Source of the DNA: Nitrincola tibetensis
GTDB lineage: Bacteria > Pseudomonadota > Gammaproteobacteria > Pseudomonadales > Balneatricaceae
Direction: 5' to 3'
NCBI RefSeq assembly: GCF_003284585.1
Contig: NZ_QKRX01000005.1
Location: 62,001 to 126,000, forward strand
Length of the DNA: 64,000 bases
The position numbers and the translations under genes are program-made. Numbering within the stretch: the first letter of the stretch is position 1; every line of letters begins with the position of its first letter. The notes below the pieces were generated by a model. It was given only the letters and a program-made list of their open reading frames with translations, was not told where the DNA came from and made no database searches. This document shows positions 47,773 to 56,245 of this stretch, in pieces.

Positions 47773-47899
47773 ATAGTGAAAATCAATCTAACATAAGAGA
47801 AGTCTAATTGAAAATGATTTAATATTAGTTGTCGCTAGAGTTGTTTCAGTCGCGAAGGTTCGCATCATTTTCAATCACAGTACTTTAAAGAGAAGAACG

Positions 47900-48337
47900 A
47901 TGGACATTAAAGAGTTAGAGCCGGGCTTCAGTATTTGTCATGCCATTCAGGTATCAGATGTGGGCCGTATTAAAGCATTAGGTTTTAAAAGTGTTATTTG
48001 CAATAGAGTGCCCGGTGAAGCGGATGACTATCAGCATGACTCTAGTCTTCGCCAAGCCATTGAGGCAGAAGGGCTGTACTGGCAAGATATTCCAGTCGTA
48101 CCGGGCGAGTATACAGAAGAAGCAATTGAAGCCTTTGGGTATGCGATTGAGGCGCTTCCGACACCCATTCTTGCTTTTTGTAGGACTGGGCGCAGAGCGG
48201 TTTCTTTGTGGGTTCATAGCCAAGTTAAGTTGCAAGATTGTGACTTAGGCGCTTTGCTCAATGCCGCTCACGCAGCAGGCCATGACATACAAGACAGTCG
48301 CCCCGCGTTAGAAAAACGCATGGCGAATAAACCGTAA
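47900..48337 (+). CDS. DUF442/TIGR01244 phosphatase-like protein
   Basis: 145 residues. CNRVPGEADDY and ILAFCRTGRRAVSLWVHSQ; the CRTGRRA loop is the cysteine-phosphatase/rhodanese-like site of the DUF442 domain. The same domain forms the N-terminal part of beta-lactamase-like hydrolases (Blh) in sulfide detoxification. Here it stands alone. The substrate is unknown. Confidence 0.82.
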   Translation: MDIKELEPGFSICHAIQVSDVGRIKALGFKSVICNRVPGEADDYQHDSSLRQAIEAEGLYWQDIPVVPGEYTEEAIEAFGYAIEALPTPILAFCRTGRRAVSLWVHSQVKLQDCDLGALLNAAHAAGHDIQDSRPALEKRMANKP

Positions 48338-48416
48338 ATAGGTCGCTGTTATCAGTATGAGCGCTGCCTAGAGATAGGTGTATAATTGCAGCGAATAAAG
48401 CGTGTCGGTCTTTTCG

Positions 48417-48554
48417 ATGCTTGAGGATGACTTAGTGGACCGTCTTAATGCGCAAGAAAATCAACTGGAACAGCTTGAAGCCCAGTTGCTGACGGCACAA
48501 GGTGACGTTCAGAAAGCACGCAGCGCTTTTGAAGACTATATTTCTGGCTTGTAG
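48417..48554 (+). CDS. 45-residue coiled-coil protein
   Basis: ATG 48417 opens MLEDDLVDRLNAQENQLEQL then EAQLLTAQGDVQKARSAFED to YISGL-TAG. Heptad spacing of L predicts a short coiled coil, recalling SlyX-like peptides. TATAAT at 48381-48386 could be its -10 box. It lies between the DUF442 gene and a terminator. Confidence 0.5.
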   Translation: MLEDDLVDRLNAQENQLEQLEAQLLTAQGDVQKARSAFEDYISGL

Positions 48555-48565
48555 TTCACCTTCAA

Positions 48566-48598
48566 AAACGCACTGAGGTCTTATACTTCAGTGCGTTT
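48566..48598. terminator. Bidirectional terminator overlapping the DUF2339 3' end
   Basis: AAACGCACTGA (48566-48576) pairs with TCAGTGCGTTT (48588-48598), an 11-bp stem with T and A tracts on both sides. The right arm encodes the last residues of the DUF2339 protein. Confidence 0.8.
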
Positions 48599-51211
48599 GG
48601 CCGACTGTAAACGTTCAATGTATTGATGAGTGAAGGCTAAGCCTAATAAACACAAGCCAAGACCCATGAACGATACCACCCGTAGCAATCCGGTGAGTCC
48701 AGACATGTCGATCAGGAAAATTTTCCCTATCGTGATCATTAATAGCACCATTCCGGCTTGATAAAGTCGAGCTTTTTGGCGCAGGGTGCCATAGAGCAAA
48801 CTTGCGACGGCCATCATCAACCAAACCAAAGAGTAGGTGTACAGCTCACCCCCTTCGGCTCGAGGTACTAGCGAGAGTTCTCCCTGCCAAAGATGTCGAA
48901 TTTCCAGATTCAGAAAGATCCAAGTGCCGATGCCTGCTAGCGCATAAAAGTGCGTTTGCAAGGCAGGTTTATAAAACTTGGCTGCCAACCAAAATAACAG
49001 AAGGGGTGCACCGTAGGCCAGTAATAGAAGGTTGGCAATGGGGCGGCTGCTGATCACGTCATTTGCGTGAAATAGCGGGTTAAACCAGGTTAAGAGCAGG
49101 GCGTAATTGAGCACGAGTGCCAGCAATAACACTTGAGCGGCTTTATGGTAAAAGGGAGTCAGTTGCTCTGATAAGAAGCCACGGTAGTAGTAAACCAACC
49201 CGAGCGCCCCCCACAATACACCATTGAGCGCGGCTTCCGTAAAACCGTATTCATGTTTAAACATATCCCCAGCGTAGAGCCAATAACGCAGTGCCATCGC
49301 ACAGAAGAGTACACCTAAGTGCAGACTGACACCCTCTAACCATCGACGCAGGCTGAGATCTCGGTTGAGTCTTGAGGCGATAAGCGTGAGAGCAAAACAA
49401 CCCGCATAGATAAGCAAAGACGTTTCAAATGTTGGCAAAACCCAAGGCAAAATAGTGAGTCGTGTGAGAATCAGCATTAGGATGACTTTCATCAAACCCT
49501 TTAATAAAGGATGAGGGTTTTCTTTATGAAGCCAAGCCAGTGAAACGACCTGAGCGGCTAATGCGAGTGTGAGTGTGGCAGTATCGAGCAAAATGATGAC
49601 GGCCAGTGAATAGCCAAGATGACCTGCAAAGATCAGCCAGGTTTTGCTAAAGTCTTTTTGTTGGCGAAGGTGTCCTCGTCCGATATAGGCCAATCCTAAG
49701 ATTAAAGATAACGCACTGACAAAGCCCTTATGCAGCGGAAGTTCGGTGTATTGCCACATGAGCGCTAGCGCGATTAAGGGGAACAGAGTGCCTAAGGATA
49801 ACGCGAGTGCCGGATAGCGAGTCCTGCGCAAGGATAAAAAGGCAAAGGCACAATACATCAGCGTCCAAACAAGTAATAGTTGCTGCAAAGTAAGTGAGTA
49901 TTCGGGTGCGGTAAGGGTCCAATGGAATGCCAAATTGGCCAGTACAATCGCAACCGTCATTAGCAGGGCGCTTAGCCAAGGCAAGAGTTTCAAGTTTTCA
50001 TTGCGTGAGCTGGCGGCAAGAATGAGCAGCAGTAAGGGTGTCCAAGACAGAATAGCGTTTTCCCATGTTGGGTTGAACAGAAAGCCAATGGCCTGTGCTA
50101 GCAATAACAGGGCTAAGCCAAGGGTGAGATGTTGTTGATCTTGTTGCTTTAGTCGAAAGAAAGCTCTAAATGATCGCTTTAATGGCTGATCAAAGAAGGT
50201 TTTTTTCAAGCTAAAGTTCGCGTGCGGTATGCTGATTAAGGCGTAGCCCGCCAGCGTAAGGTAGAGCCCAGTCCATTCAATGCCATAGTTGGCGACTTGC
50301 ATCAGCCACCACCAGCCCAAAATACCCGCGAGGGTTAGAGCGAAAAGCCAAGCACGCTGGACATAGCGTTGCAGGAACAATGCAGCGCTGCTGATAATGA
50401 GGATGTAGACAAGCACCAGTAAGGGCTCACCTCCACTGCCACCAAGCAATAAAGGCACCAAATAACCGCCCGTAATGCCGATGAGTGCAAGTGTGGGCCC
50501 GTGCCATAATGCCAATAACATGCTTCCGAGTGAAACGAGCGCAAGTAAAGCAAATACGAGAAGGGGTGGCCAGAGTTGATATAAGTGCAGCGACGCTAAG
50601 ATGACGCTGTAAAGCATGACACTAGCGCCGCCTGCCAACGCTGCAACGGCTGAGTAGGCCACTTGAGTTTTACGCCTGAGCCACTCGGCTGCCACTAAAA
50701 GCCCTAAGCCAGTGATGATGCCTAAGAAAATACGAGCGGTTGGTCCGAGCAGCCCTTGTTCAATCGAATAACGTGCGAGAAAAACACCCGATAAAGCAAC
50801 GCAGAGTCCGCCCACCCAAACCATCCAGTTCCCGGATTTTGACGAGACTGTTTGGCTTTTTTTCGTAGGCGTACTTTCTGGCTTGGGTGTAGGGCTTTGC
50901 GTATTTTTGCTATCCCAAGGGTCTGCGACGGATGCCATTGCTGCCTCAACAGACTGCGCGTCAAGGGGAACAGGTTTAAGTGACGATCTGGAGGAACTCG
51001 TTGATTGTGCTGGCTCGTTTGAGGGCCGTTCGGATAGGATTTGCTGATGAGAGCTTTCAGCCGACGATGTTTTAGTTGCTTTAAGTTGCTCAAGCTCTGC
51101 AACTGTACGCTTGAGTTTTTGCAGTGTAAAAAAATTGGTCCAACTTAAAATGATGCTGGAAATCAAGAGGAGTAAAAATAAAGCGCCCAATAAAAACCAT
51201 GCATCCGTCAT
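48581..51211 (-). CDS. DUF2339 multi-pass membrane protein
   Basis: 876 residues. One N-terminal helix is followed by a low-complexity Ser/Pro/Lys linker (about 35-125). Then come more than 20 membrane helices starting SGNWMVWVGGLCVALSGVFL and ending GLTGLLRVVSFMGLGLCLLG, the hallmark of DUF2339. A role in the envelope is likely but unknown. The C-terminal LIDMSGLTGLLRV is diagnostic. Confidence 0.88.
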   Translation of the reverse strand: MTDAWFLLGALFLLLLISSIILSWTNFFTLQKLKRTVAELEQLKATKTSSAESSHQQILSERPSNEPAQSTSSSRSSLKPVPLDAQSVEAAMASVADPWDSKNTQSPTPKPESTPTKKSQTVSSKSGNWMVWVGGLCVALSGVFLARYSIEQGLLGPTARIFLGIITGLGLLVAAEWLRRKTQVAYSAVAALAGGASVMLYSVILASLHLYQLWPPLLVFALLALVSLGSMLLALWHGPTLALIGITGGYLVPLLLGGSGGEPLLVLVYILIISSAALFLQRYVQRAWLFALTLAGILGWWWLMQVANYGIEWTGLYLTLAGYALISIPHANFSLKKTFFDQPLKRSFRAFFRLKQQDQQHLTLGLALLLLAQAIGFLFNPTWENAILSWTPLLLLILAASSRNENLKLLPWLSALLMTVAIVLANLAFHWTLTAPEYSLTLQQLLLVWTLMYCAFAFLSLRRTRYPALALSLGTLFPLIALALMWQYTELPLHKGFVSALSLILGLAYIGRGHLRQQKDFSKTWLIFAGHLGYSLAVIILLDTATLTLALAAQVVSLAWLHKENPHPLLKGLMKVILMLILTRLTILPWVLPTFETSLLIYAGCFALTLIASRLNRDLSLRRWLEGVSLHLGVLFCAMALRYWLYAGDMFKHEYGFTEAALNGVLWGALGLVYYYRGFLSEQLTPFYHKAAQVLLLALVLNYALLLTWFNPLFHANDVISSRPIANLLLLAYGAPLLLFWLAAKFYKPALQTHFYALAGIGTWIFLNLEIRHLWQGELSLVPRAEGGELYTYSLVWLMMAVASLLYGTLRQKARLYQAGMVLLMITIGKIFLIDMSGLTGLLRVVSFMGLGLCLLGLAFTHQYIERLQSAKRTEV

Positions 51212-51421
51212 CTTAGCGTCTTATCCTTGTTTTTTCGGTGTGTATTCTTTGTTTAATGCTCCTATCCTACTTGCCGAAGCTCTTTAGTTAAAGCCCGAAA
51301 GTCAGAAAACGATTTACTCTCGCATTCATTCTCTGTGTGCGATGTCGTACAGACGCCCTTTGCTCAAATGGAGAGACTGGTCATCCACAGTTTCGCATGG
51401 GGCATCCCCAGGAGAAAGACT

Positions 51422-51943
51422 ATGAATGAATACAGCCACTACGTATCAGGTTTTTTTGCCCACCGTGATGAAGCTGAGAGCACACTTATCACCCTTCTTG
51501 AGCAGGGGGTGTCACCCGAGCGGATGAACATCTATGCTACAGACTCGACTTCATCTTCGCCAGAGCAAGAAGTTAAGAGTGACGGTGTACTAAAAGACAT
51601 AATTGTAGACGGTACAATCGGCACAGCGGTGGGTACCGGCATCGGTGCTCTCGGCAGTGTAGCGTTGGCAGCAACGAGTGTGACTCTGTTTGTCGCTAGC
51701 CCATTGGTCGCACCCTTGGTGTTGATCGGTTGGGGAGCCAGCATTGGTGGCTTGATCGGAACGGCCGTTGGTGCCGCGGGAAAGGAAGGCAGTAAAGATT
51801 TCTGGCTTTCTGATTTAGTCCGAGATGCCATCGCCAATGGGCATGTCGTCCTAGTGGTGGAAGCTCGGAGTGAGCAGGAAGCAGCGATTGCACGGAGGGT
51901 GATGGAGGCGTCGCTTGGTGAATACACAGAGAAAGAGGCTTAA
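51422..51943 (+). CDS. Glycine-zipper membrane protein of unknown function
   Basis: 173 residues. An N-terminal ferredoxin-like stretch (YVSGFFAHRDEAESTLITLL) resembles general-stress domains. Two glycine-zipper helices follow (IGTAVGTGIGALGSVALAAT and IGWGASIGGLIGTAVGAAGK), then DAIANGHVVLVVEARSEQEA. Likely a stress-related membrane or envelope protein. ATG 51422 with GGAG. Confidence 0.65.
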   Translation: MNEYSHYVSGFFAHRDEAESTLITLLEQGVSPERMNIYATDSTSSSPEQEVKSDGVLKDIIVDGTIGTAVGTGIGALGSVALAATSVTLFVASPLVAPLVLIGWGASIGGLIGTAVGAAGKEGSKDFWLSDLVRDAIANGHVVLVVEARSEQEAAIARRVMEASLGEYTEKEA

Positions 51944-51946
51944 AAT

Positions 51947-51967
51947 CTCTTCTGTTGAAGAGTTCTT
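51947..51967 (+). terminator. Small hairpin with T-rich tail
   Basis: CTCTTC-TGTT-GAAGAG followed by TTCTT directly after the glycine-zipper gene. Confidence 0.4.
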
Positions 51968-52115
51968 GAGTAATGTTTATCAGGTCGCTTCCGTATTGTT
52001 TGGGGTTTCTAGATCACTGGTGATTGGCAATTCTTGGTGATATATTTCGGTGATTACCTGACAATACGAAAAAGCAGAATTCAAGAATGAAATCCTCAGC
52101 AAAAAAGTTTTCCAC

Positions 52116-52682
52116 ATGAAGACACGCTGTGCATGGTGCAGTGACGACCCTCTGTATCAAGCCTATCATGATCACGAGTGGGGCGTGCCTGTGCATGATG
52201 ATCGTCATTTATTTGAGATGTTGTCTTTAGAGGGGGCGCAGGCTGGACTCAGTTGGATCACCATCTTGAAAAAGCGCGAGTCCTACCGTGAAGCCTTCGC
52301 TAATTTTACGATTCCATTGGTTGCTGATTTTGATGAGGCGGATATCGAGCATTTGATGCTTAATCCAGGGATTGTGCGTAATCGTCTAAAGATTACCTCT
52401 GTGATTAAAAATGCCCGTGCAGCGCAGCTTGTTCAAGCTGAGTTTGGCAGCTTAGATGCCTATTTGTGGCGTTTTGTGAATGACAAACCCCTTCAGAATG
52501 CTTGGGCAACCTTGTCTGAGGTGCCCGCGCAAACGCCTGAGTCTCAAGCCATGAGTCGTGATTTAAAAAAACGTGGTTTCAATTTTGTTGGCCCGACCAT
52601 TTGCTATGCGTTTATGCAAGCGGTGGGTATGGTCAATGATCATACGCTGGATTGCTTTCGTTACGCAGAAGCCAATCATTAA
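52116..52682 (+). CDS. tag: DNA-3-methyladenine glycosylase I
   Basis: 188 residues, full length. Base-excision repair of 3-methyladenine. Conserved RCAWCSDDPLYQAYHDHEWG, AQAGLSWITILKKRE, and the C-terminal FVGPTICYAFMQAVGMVNDH. Zinc ligands are the early Cys, HDHEWG histidine, and the HTLDCF His/Cys. The start lacks a strong ribosome-binding site. Confidence 0.95.
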   Translation: MKTRCAWCSDDPLYQAYHDHEWGVPVHDDRHLFEMLSLEGAQAGLSWITILKKRESYREAFANFTIPLVADFDEADIEHLMLNPGIVRNRLKITSVIKNARAAQLVQAEFGSLDAYLWRFVNDKPLQNAWATLSEVPAQTPESQAMSRDLKKRGFNFVGPTICYAFMQAVGMVNDHTLDCFRYAEANH

Positions 52683-53127
52683 ACGCATTGATGCCATAGG
52701 CGAAGCCTGTATCCAGTTGCCGGAGGATCACGGCCTTATTTTTCCGGGTGGTTGTTATTTGGTGTAGGGCGGTCTGCGTTATTTTAACAATGATCTTGAA
52801 GGGTTAGTCTTTCAACGCGCCCGTGCGCTCGCCCAATGGCGAGGACATGCTCTATGTGTTTTATGAAGCCACTGATGGCACGGTCGCTTTGTATCCCTAC
52901 AATTTGATTAGTAAAGCCCTAAATAACCCGATTATTAGTCATGGTTATGCCTTAGCTGAAGATGGGCGTCTGATTGTCTTTACAGCGGAAGATGAACCCT
53001 CTCGAACGCACCCTATGCAAGTCTGGCGTACGCCTTTTTTTCTGAATACTTTGCCAGCCAGCAGCCCAGCAGTCAGTCATTTTATGGGCGCATCGGCAAT
53101 CCTGAGTTGGTTAGAGGGATATCAGCC
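52683..53127 (+). pseudogene. DNA repair ATPase (PF12458 type), internal remnant
   Basis: Reads IDAIGEACIQLPEDHGLIFP then GGCYLV-TAG; continues in frame with GGLRYFNNDLEGLVFQR; shifts to SPNGEDMLYVFYEATDGTVA and LYPYNLISKALNNPIISHGY; then shifts again to YGRIGNPELVRGIS. One nonsense codon and two frameshifts. The whole family protein is far longer, so both ends are gone. The remnant runs up to the tail of the convergent esterase gene. Confidence 0.75.
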
Positions 53128-53142
53128 GCTACTACTGGGCAG

Positions 53143-54180
53143 TCATTCACGAAACTGTCTATCCATAAACGCCCACACCATGCGCGATGCATCGGGTCCT
53201 CGCGCGTCACTAAAGTTGCCACCACTGGCTGCACCACCACTCCACGCATGCCCAAGTGACTCAATTTTAATCAACGTCGCTACCGTTTTTACGCCACACT
53301 TGAAGTCCGTTACAGTCATTGGGTAGCGCTTGCCGCGCTGTAAATTACGCGACGCGCATGTGCGTGCGCCAGCGGCTTCGGCCCATGAATTTACGGCTGC
53401 TTGTCCATTACTTGCAGCCACCACGCTATCCCCATCGCCATGGATCACCAGCAAGGACGGCCAATACTCAGCCATGGTTGTCGGTGTGGCCTCCAGACGT
53501 CCCGCCTCCAGCAGTCCATACATCGCACCGATCGCTGTCAGAGTCGAACGCGCAGTACCGATAGGGATGCCGGAATGCATCACCACCGCCTTGAAGCGCT
53601 TCGGGTTACGCGAAACCAGCAGTGCCGCCATGCTCGCCCCGGCGGACAGGCCCGCTACCGCGACTCGATCAGAATCCACTGGATAAAGCAGGTTGACCTG
53701 ATTGATCGCATTCATGATCAAATCAACTTCACCAAACGCACACCCGATGACCGTCGTATCAAACCAGTTCCAGCAGCCCTGTGGATTGGACAAGCGATCC
53801 TGTTCAGGGTAAAGCACTAAAAAACGCTCACGATCCGCAATTTGATTCATGCGAGTACTTACCGCAAAGCTGCGGGCATCCTGACCACAGCCGTGGAGCA
53901 TAACCAGCAGAGGTACGCGTTCATTCGCACGGATGCCTAGCGGTCGATACACATGGAAGCTGCGTGCGCCAGCTGTCCCTACAGCAAGTCCGCTAATCCA
54001 GCTGCCAGCACCTGGTGGTGGTTTTTTCGCGTCCACGCGCCGCTTGATCGCCTTGGTAACTGTGTTACTGCTCGCTCGCTTGACTGCTCGAGTTCCTGCG
54101 CGTAGCGCCTTTTTCGTAGCCGTCGAGAGTCCGCGTGACATGATCTTGTTCCAGCTTGGTGCGCGATAATCTTTAGGCAT
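53143..54180 (-). CDS. PHB depolymerase-family esterase
   Basis: 345 residues, alpha/beta hydrolase. VPLLVMLHGCGQDARSFAVS is the oxyanion region, VAGLSAGASMAAL the GxSxG nucleophile, LVIHGDGDSVV the aspartate, and IESLGHAWSGG the histidine. The basic alanine-rich N-terminus (KKALRAGTRAVKRASSNTVT) is usual in this subfamily. It may hydrolyse polyhydroxybutyrate or other esters. The coding sequence looks GC-richer than neighbours, suggesting recent transfer. ATG 54180 with GGAG. Confidence 0.88.
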   Translation of the reverse strand: MPKDYRAPSWNKIMSRGLSTATKKALRAGTRAVKRASSNTVTKAIKRRVDAKKPPPGAGSWISGLAVGTAGARSFHVYRPLGIRANERVPLLVMLHGCGQDARSFAVSTRMNQIADRERFLVLYPEQDRLSNPQGCWNWFDTTVIGCAFGEVDLIMNAINQVNLLYPVDSDRVAVAGLSAGASMAALLVSRNPKRFKAVVMHSGIPIGTARSTLTAIGAMYGLLEAGRLEATPTTMAEYWPSLLVIHGDGDSVVAASNGQAAVNSWAEAAGARTCASRNLQRGKRYPMTVTDFKCGVKTVATLIKIESLGHAWSGGAASGGNFSDARGPDASRMVWAFMDRQFRE

Positions 54181-54258
54181 AGTTTGTACTCCAGTACTTG
54201 AACGAGCCAAGCTCGCCCGATTGGCAGTCGATCAGACTCAAGTCCTACGGCTTGCCTC

Positions 54259-54498
54259 CTACTCGCCGATTTCATGACCGATGATGCCACCAATGGCTGC
54301 ACCACCCACGGTTCCAGTCGCACTGCCGCCAGTCAATACTGAACCGCCAACTGCACCAATACCTGCACCCGCTGCAGTACTCTTGTCTTGACTAGACATT
54401 CCGGCACAACCACCGAGTCCAAGCAGCACCACAAGGGTAGCAACGCCGAACAGAAGATTGCGCGATGAATTGATCGAACGATTGTTGAAAATGCTCAT
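54259..54498 (-). CDS. Glycine-zipper lipoprotein (OsmB-like)
   Basis: 79 residues. Signal peptide with lipobox LVVLLGLGGCAG (LGGC), then a double glycine zipper (AAGAGIGAVGGSVLTGGSAT, VGGAAIGGIIGHEIG). Such small outer-membrane lipoproteins are often stress-induced. ATG 54498 with CGAGG. Confidence 0.82.
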   Translation of the reverse strand: MSIFNNRSINSSRNLLFGVATLVVLLGLGGCAGMSSQDKSTAAGAGIGAVGGSVLTGGSATGTVGGAAIGGIIGHEIGE

Positions 54499-54684
54499 GA
54501 TAATACCTCGATGGTGATACTTGGAAAGCATGTCGCGACGAATGTCTGCGATAACAAAGTATGAAGGACGGACGCAATATGATCTGTCTATTACCACACA
54601 TATAGGGTACTCACGCGGGGTGACTCACGTACAAAACTACCTGTGTATGAGCTCCAAAGGCAAAAATCACTGTTTGTTCTAGAG

Positions 54685-54724
54685 TAAGGCTGGTTGTGTA
54701 CGGTAGCCAGTACACAGAGCCTTA
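54685..54724 (-). terminator. Terminator-like hairpin downstream of ndh
   Basis: TAAGGCT (54685-54691) and AGCCTTA (54718-54724) enclose a second perfect stem GTGTAC/GTACAC, 20 bases after the ndh stop on the minus strand. Confidence 0.55.
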
Positions 54725-54743
54725 GACCAGAAATAAAACTGAA

Positions 54744-56051
54744 TTAATGCAACTTCAAACGTGGCCGTATCACACGATTAATACGATCCACCAAGGTCAC
54801 TAAAGCGGTTTTAAAGAACCCATAGAGTGCCAATTGATGAAGTCGATACAAGGACACATAGACAATACGCGCAATGCGTCCTTCGACCATCATGCTGCCT
54901 TTGCTCAGGTTCCCCATCAAGCTTCCTACCGTAGAGTATTGACTAAGTGAGACCATCGACCCGTAATCTTTGTATTGATAGGCTGGAACCTCGGTGCCCT
55001 CAAGCACTTTTCGAAAGTGTTTATAGACAAAACTGGCCATTTGATGTGCCGCTTGAGCACGAGGGGGGACGAGGCTTTTTCCATCAGGCATCAAGCAGGC
55101 GGCGCAATCACCGATGGCGAAAATGCAGGGGTCAAGTGTTGTTCTCAGATCCGGGTGGACAACCAATTGATTGCGACCATTCACCTCTAATCCATCAAGT
55201 GTTTTTAATAGGTCAGGTGCCTTGATGCCAGCTGCCCAGACCTTTAAGTCGGCTTGAATTTCCTCACCGGATTGCGTAATAAGGTGAGTGGCCGTGACCG
55301 AGGCGACTTGTGTGCTGGTTTTGATTTTGACTCCCAGTTTTTCCAACTCAAAATGCGCAGCGCTTGAAAGACGTTCAGGCAATGCAACAAGAATTCGAGG
55401 CCCAGCTTCAATGAGCGTGACTTCTAGTTGGCTGCGATTCAGCTTGGATAAACCATAGGCGCTCAGTTCTTTGGCCGTGTTGAAAATCTCGGCAGAAAGC
55501 TCCACACCTGTTGCACCTGCACCCACGATGGCGATGCGCAAATGTCCCTCAGATACAGAACTCGCTCGAAGCCAAGCTTCGAGCAGGTGGTGATGAAAGC
55601 GCTCAGCTTGATAGCGATTGTCCAAGAACGCACAGTGATTACGAACCCCTTCGATACCAAAGTCATGGGTTTGACTGCCCACGGCAAGCACTAGGTAGTC
55701 ATAATTAAGGGTACGAACGGGGAGTACAACTTCGCCATCGATGCCTTTTACGGCGGCTAAGTTGAGTGTTTTTTGGGTGCGGTCAATGCTTTCTAAGCGA
55801 CCTATCTGAAATTTGAAGCGTGCACTGCGCGCTTGGGCTCGATAGCTGAGTTCATCAATTCCCGGGTCAAGGGAGCCTGTAGCCACCTCATGCAGTAAGG
55901 GTTTCCAAATATGGGTGGGGTCTTCATCAACAAGTGTAACCAGTAATCCCTTGCGGGAGTATTTACGGCCCAAGCGGGTGGCAAGTTCCAAACCACCCGC
56001 ACCACCGCCGACAATCACAACATGTTTATCGAAGATTTTGCGATCAGACAT
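54744..56051 (-). CDS. ndh: Type II NADH dehydrogenase
   Basis: 435 residues. Two dinucleotide-binding motifs: VIVGGGAGGLELATRLG near the N-terminus for FAD and IAIVGAGATGVELSAEIF for NADH. CIFAIGDCAACLMPDGKSLV is the flavin-contact region, and PRAQAAHQMA follows. Transfers electrons from NADH to quinone without proton pumping; the C-terminal amphipathic helix (LHQLALYGFFKTALVTLVDR) anchors it to the membrane. Ribosome-binding site GAGAGG. Confidence 0.92.
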   Translation of the reverse strand: MSDRKIFDKHVVIVGGGAGGLELATRLGRKYSRKGLLVTLVDEDPTHIWKPLLHEVATGSLDPGIDELSYRAQARSARFKFQIGRLESIDRTQKTLNLAAVKGIDGEVVLPVRTLNYDYLVLAVGSQTHDFGIEGVRNHCAFLDNRYQAERFHHHLLEAWLRASSVSEGHLRIAIVGAGATGVELSAEIFNTAKELSAYGLSKLNRSQLEVTLIEAGPRILVALPERLSSAAHFELEKLGVKIKTSTQVASVTATHLITQSGEEIQADLKVWAAGIKAPDLLKTLDGLEVNGRNQLVVHPDLRTTLDPCIFAIGDCAACLMPDGKSLVPPRAQAAHQMASFVYKHFRKVLEGTEVPAYQYKDYGSMVSLSQYSTVGSLMGNLSKGSMMVEGRIARIVYVSLYRLHQLALYGFFKTALVTLVDRINRVIRPRLKLH

Positions 56052-56245
56052 AGCTAACCTCTCTTCAAAAATAAAAGCATTATCCTCTTCTTTATAAGGA
56101 ATAACACTGCCGATCAGTATTCATTTAATGCGACTTGCGGTTAATTTTTTGCGACTGCGGGATAACACGCATCGACTCAAACATTGTTAATGTTATATCA
56201 TACCAATTATTAATGATTCTTGTTTCTTTAAATAAGGAAAGCTGC

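Noticed and set aside
53319-53820. Plus-strand frames inside the esterase gene
   Set aside because: Antisense shadows of a GC-richer gene with clear hydrolase motifs on the minus strand.
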